Part shown: positions 4,973 through 5,121 of the stretch, piece after piece
Layout of the letters: each line of letters starts with the position of its first letter
How positions within the stretch are numbered: the stretch's first letter is position 1
DNA from: Butyrivibrio sp.
GTDB lineage: Bacteria > Bacillota > Clostridia > Lachnospirales > Lachnospiraceae
Length of the DNA stretch: 5,121 bases
Assembly (NCBI GenBank): GCA_024688095.1
Contig: JAILEJ010000156.1
Location: 1-5,121 of the forward strand
Direction of reading: 5' to 3'
Program-made: the position numbers and the translations under genes
The notes under the pieces: generated by a model
Seen by the model: only the letters and a program-made list of their open reading frames with translations
What the model was told of the DNA's origin: nothing
Database searches by the model: none

Positions 4973-5121
4973 ATGAGTAAAGCTATTAGTCAGAGTTCCA
5001 CAATCAAAACAAGGAACCTATCAGATAGAATCTTTGGTGCAGCAGTAATTATACTTAGTATTCTGATTTTTGTTATTATTGCTTATCCTTTATATTTTGT
5101 AGTAATTGCATCAATAAGTAA
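4973..5121 (+). CDS. Sugar ABC transporter permease (YtcP-like, MalG-type half), N-terminal part
   Basis: The first 49 codons of a gene cut by the right window edge are visible. After a polar stretch (MSKAISQSSTIKTRNLSDR), residues about 20-45 form the first membrane helix, ending in AYPLYFVVIASIS, the family hallmark of the COG0395/YtcP permeases that partner LplB-type proteins. It starts 16 bp after the stop of the preceding permease, with a good AAGGAG site. The EAA loop and the remaining helices are beyond the window. Given the operon order binding protein - LplB - YtcP, the identity is secure although only the N-terminus is seen. Confidence 0.88.
   Translation, partial: MSKAISQSSTIKTRNLSDRIFGAAVIILSILIFVIIAYPLYFVVIASIS

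Overview
The window looks like part of a carbohydrate-uptake locus from a low-GC Gram-positive bacterium, most likely a gut- or rumen-type Clostridia member (Lachnospiraceae, Butyrivibrio/Roseburia-like). The evidence is the A+T-rich DNA, strong GGAGG-type ribosome binding sites, a lipoprotein sugar-binding protein with a Ser/Thr/Glu-rich linker, LplB/YtcP-type permeases, and an AraC regulator next to a glycoside hydrolase. The taxonomic placement is inference from style, not from a database match.

Layout. Positions 1-803 (minus) hold the first 267 residues of a GH31 glycoside hydrolase (alpha-xylosidase/alpha-glucosidase type). Its catalytic part lies beyond the left edge. A 91-bp gap separates it from an AraC-family regulator on the same strand (895-1770, with the start corrected to an ATG). 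A 458-bp divergent intergenic region (1771-2228) follows. It is rich in operator-like repeats and contains a good promoter for the rightward operon. On the plus strand are a 561-residue lipoprotein solute-binding protein (2229-3914), a strong terminator-like hairpin (3934-3972), a complete LplB-type permease with a GTG start (4000-4956), and the first 49 codons of a second, YtcP-type permease (4973 to the right edge).

How it probably works. The binding protein captures an oligosaccharide outside the cell, the two permeases import it using an ATPase not present in this window, and the GH31 enzyme (no signal peptide, so cytoplasmic) trims it. The AraC regulator presumably senses the sugar or a breakdown product and activates both directions. 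An exact 20-bp repeat occurs twice in the divergent region, 218 bp apart. One copy ends 6 bp upstream of the predicted -35 box of the transporter operon, which is where an AraC-type activator would be expected to bind. The hairpin between the binding-protein and permease genes probably sets their expression ratio.

I found no CRISPR array, mobile element, tRNA/rRNA or radically new system. The most interesting content is the regulatory architecture of the divergent region.
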